Below, one piece after another: positions 4,720 to 5,410 of a stretch of 5,410 bases of DNA (positions are counted from its first letter, which is position 1; each line of letters opens with the position of its first letter). A program made the position numbers and the translations under genes. A model generated the notes under the pieces. That model was not told where the DNA came from, searched no databases, and saw only the letters and a program-made list of their open reading frames with translations. Origin of the DNA: an uncultured Collinsella sp. (GTDB taxonomy: Bacteria > Actinomycetota > Coriobacteriia > Coriobacteriales > Coriobacteriaceae); contig CATWID010000088.1 in assembly GCA_958350755.1 (NCBI GenBank), positions 1 to 5,410 of the forward strand, written 5' to 3'.

Positions 4720-4766
4720 CTTGGTTGACGCTGCGCAGCGGCCAGAGCGACAACTTGTCATTCAAC

Positions 4767-4807
4767 GAGGGCGGCATGACCAAAAGGTCTATGCTGCCCT
4801 CTTTTTT
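4767..4807 (+). terminator. Strong intrinsic terminator of uppP
   Basis: The 5' arm (4767-4781, GAGGGCGGCATGACC) pairs with the 3' arm (4786-4801) over 15 pairs including one G-U and a single bulged T, around an AAAA loop. Six T (4802-4807) follow directly. It starts 47 nt after the uppP stop and isolates uppP from the helicase gene. Confidence 0.93.
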
Positions 4808-4854
4808 GGGCGATGGGGTGGGTCCGATGGTGGCGCACGGAGTCGTGGTGTGAT

Positions 4855-4885
4855 TTGCGTCGGTGTCCGCGCGGCTCGGTATACT
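4855..4885 (+). promoter_or_regulatory. Candidate promoter for the helicase gene
   Basis: TATACT (4880-4885) matches TATAAT at five of six positions. TTGCGT (4855-4860) is a partial -35 with a longer than ideal 19-nt spacer. The site lies between the uppP terminator and the helicase ATG, predicting a start near 4892 and a leader of about 55 nt. The location is what would be expected; the -35 is weak. Confidence 0.5.
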
Positions 4886-4946
4886 GGTACGGCTCAAACT
4901 ATGGCGCTGCCCGCAGGCGCGCCGTCCGTCAGATGAGGAGTCGCCC

Positions 4947-5410
4947 ATGACCCAGCCCCTGCCCTGGGAAAAGAATGCTGCGGTACCCGTGCCGCCCGCG
5001 CCGGAACCCGTGCCACTCGATGCATACACCGCCCCCGCTGCGCCGGAGCCCGAGCTCGTTCCGCTCGACATCTACGACGCTCCTGCGCCGGCACCCAAAC
5101 CCGCCAAGCCGCTCGTCGACATCGACAGCCTTAATCCCGCCCAGCGCGAGGCGGTCCTGACCACCGAGGGCCCGTTGCTGGTGCTCGCCGGCGCCGGCTC
5201 GGGCAAGACCCGCGTCTTGACCTTCCGCATCGCACATATGCTCGGCGACTTGGGTGTTAAGCCTTGGCAGGTTCTTGCCATTACGTTTACCAACAAGGCT
5301 GCGGCAGAGATGCGCGAGCGTCTGACGGCACTCATCCCCAGCGGCACCCGTGGCATGTGGGTGTGCACCTTCCATGCCATGTGCGTGCGCATGCTGCGCG
5401 AGGACGCCGA
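4947..5410 (+). CDS. pcrA: UvrD/PcrA-type superfamily 1 DNA helicase, N-terminal part (3' end outside window)
   Basis: An ATP-driven 3'-5' DNA translocase/helicase of the UvrD/Rep/PcrA group, acting in repair and in clearing obstacles from replication forks. The frame is open to the window end (154 complete codons). Visible motifs in order: Q-motif LNPAQREAV (62-70), Walker A AGAGSGKT (81-88, K87), motif Ia ITFTNKAAAEM (112-122) and motif Ib TFHAMCVRMLR (141-151). ATG 4947 has GAGGAG (4935-4940) 6 nt upstream. Family members usually reach the Q-motif within about ten residues; here some 60 residues precede it, Pro/Ala/Glu-rich and probably disordered. They include two copies of a 16-residue unit with VPLDxYxAPA (20-35 and 36-51). 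PcrA is the likeliest member in a Gram-positive, but UvrD-like paralogues cannot be separated without the rest. Confidence 0.93.
   Translation, partial: MTQPLPWEKNAAVPVPPAPEPVPLDAYTAPAAPEPELVPLDIYDAPAPAPKPAKPLVDIDSLNPAQREAVLTTEGPLLVLAGAGSGKTRVLTFRIAHMLGDLGVKPWQVLAITFTNKAAAEMRERLTALIPSGTRGMWVCTFHAMCVRMLREDA

Noticed and set aside
4729..4740. Perfect 12-bp palindrome CGCTGCGCAGCG after the uppP stop
   Set aside because: Short GC palindromes are frequent in GC-rich DNA. It has no loop, T-tract or neighbouring promoter to suggest a function.

Overview
The window reads as a stretch of a high-GC, Gram-positive chromosome. GC-biased third codon positions, strong Shine-Dalgarno (SD) sites, a TTG start on uppP and the gene styles suggest a gut actinobacterium of the class Coriobacteriia, perhaps Collinsella. 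That placement is an inference from general familiarity, since no search was possible. No transposase, integrase, CRISPR array, tRNA or rRNA was seen.

Layout from left to right. (1) The last 27 codons of a rightward gene (1-84) end in a textbook intrinsic terminator (92-127). (2) A rightward gene of unknown function (144-875) starts only 16 nt after that terminator; its residue pattern resembles a degraded class-IV (fold-type IV PLP) aminotransferase. (3) After a 178-nt gap containing nested inverted repeats come a two-component pair, an OmpR-family response regulator (1054-1725) and a two-helix intramembrane-sensing kinase of BceS type (1735-2778). (4) A 273-nt convergent intergenic region holds a bidirectional terminator, a duplicated T-tract and a 93-nt nested inverted repeat. 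(5) A leftward ATP-binding-type universal stress protein (3052-3489) follows. (6) A 249-nt divergent region precedes rightward uppP/bacA (3739-4719), which carries an unusual acidic cytosolic-type insert and ends at a strong terminator. (7) A promoter-like site leads into the N-terminal part of a UvrD/PcrA-type helicase (4947 to the window end), which carries a proline-rich N-terminal extension with an internal repeat.

Functional links. BceS-like kinases classically respond to cell-wall antibiotics such as bacitracin, and UppP makes undecaprenyl phosphate from undecaprenyl pyrophosphate, the bacitracin target. A cell-envelope theme for the middle of the window is therefore plausible, although the two are separated by an opposite-strand gene and no ABC transporter lies next to the kinase here. 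The stress protein and helicase look like housekeeping neighbours.

No clear new multi-gene system is visible. The items most worth a second look are the 144-875 protein, the 93-nt structured element, the UppP insert, the transporter-less BceRS-like pair and the promoter embedded in a terminator.
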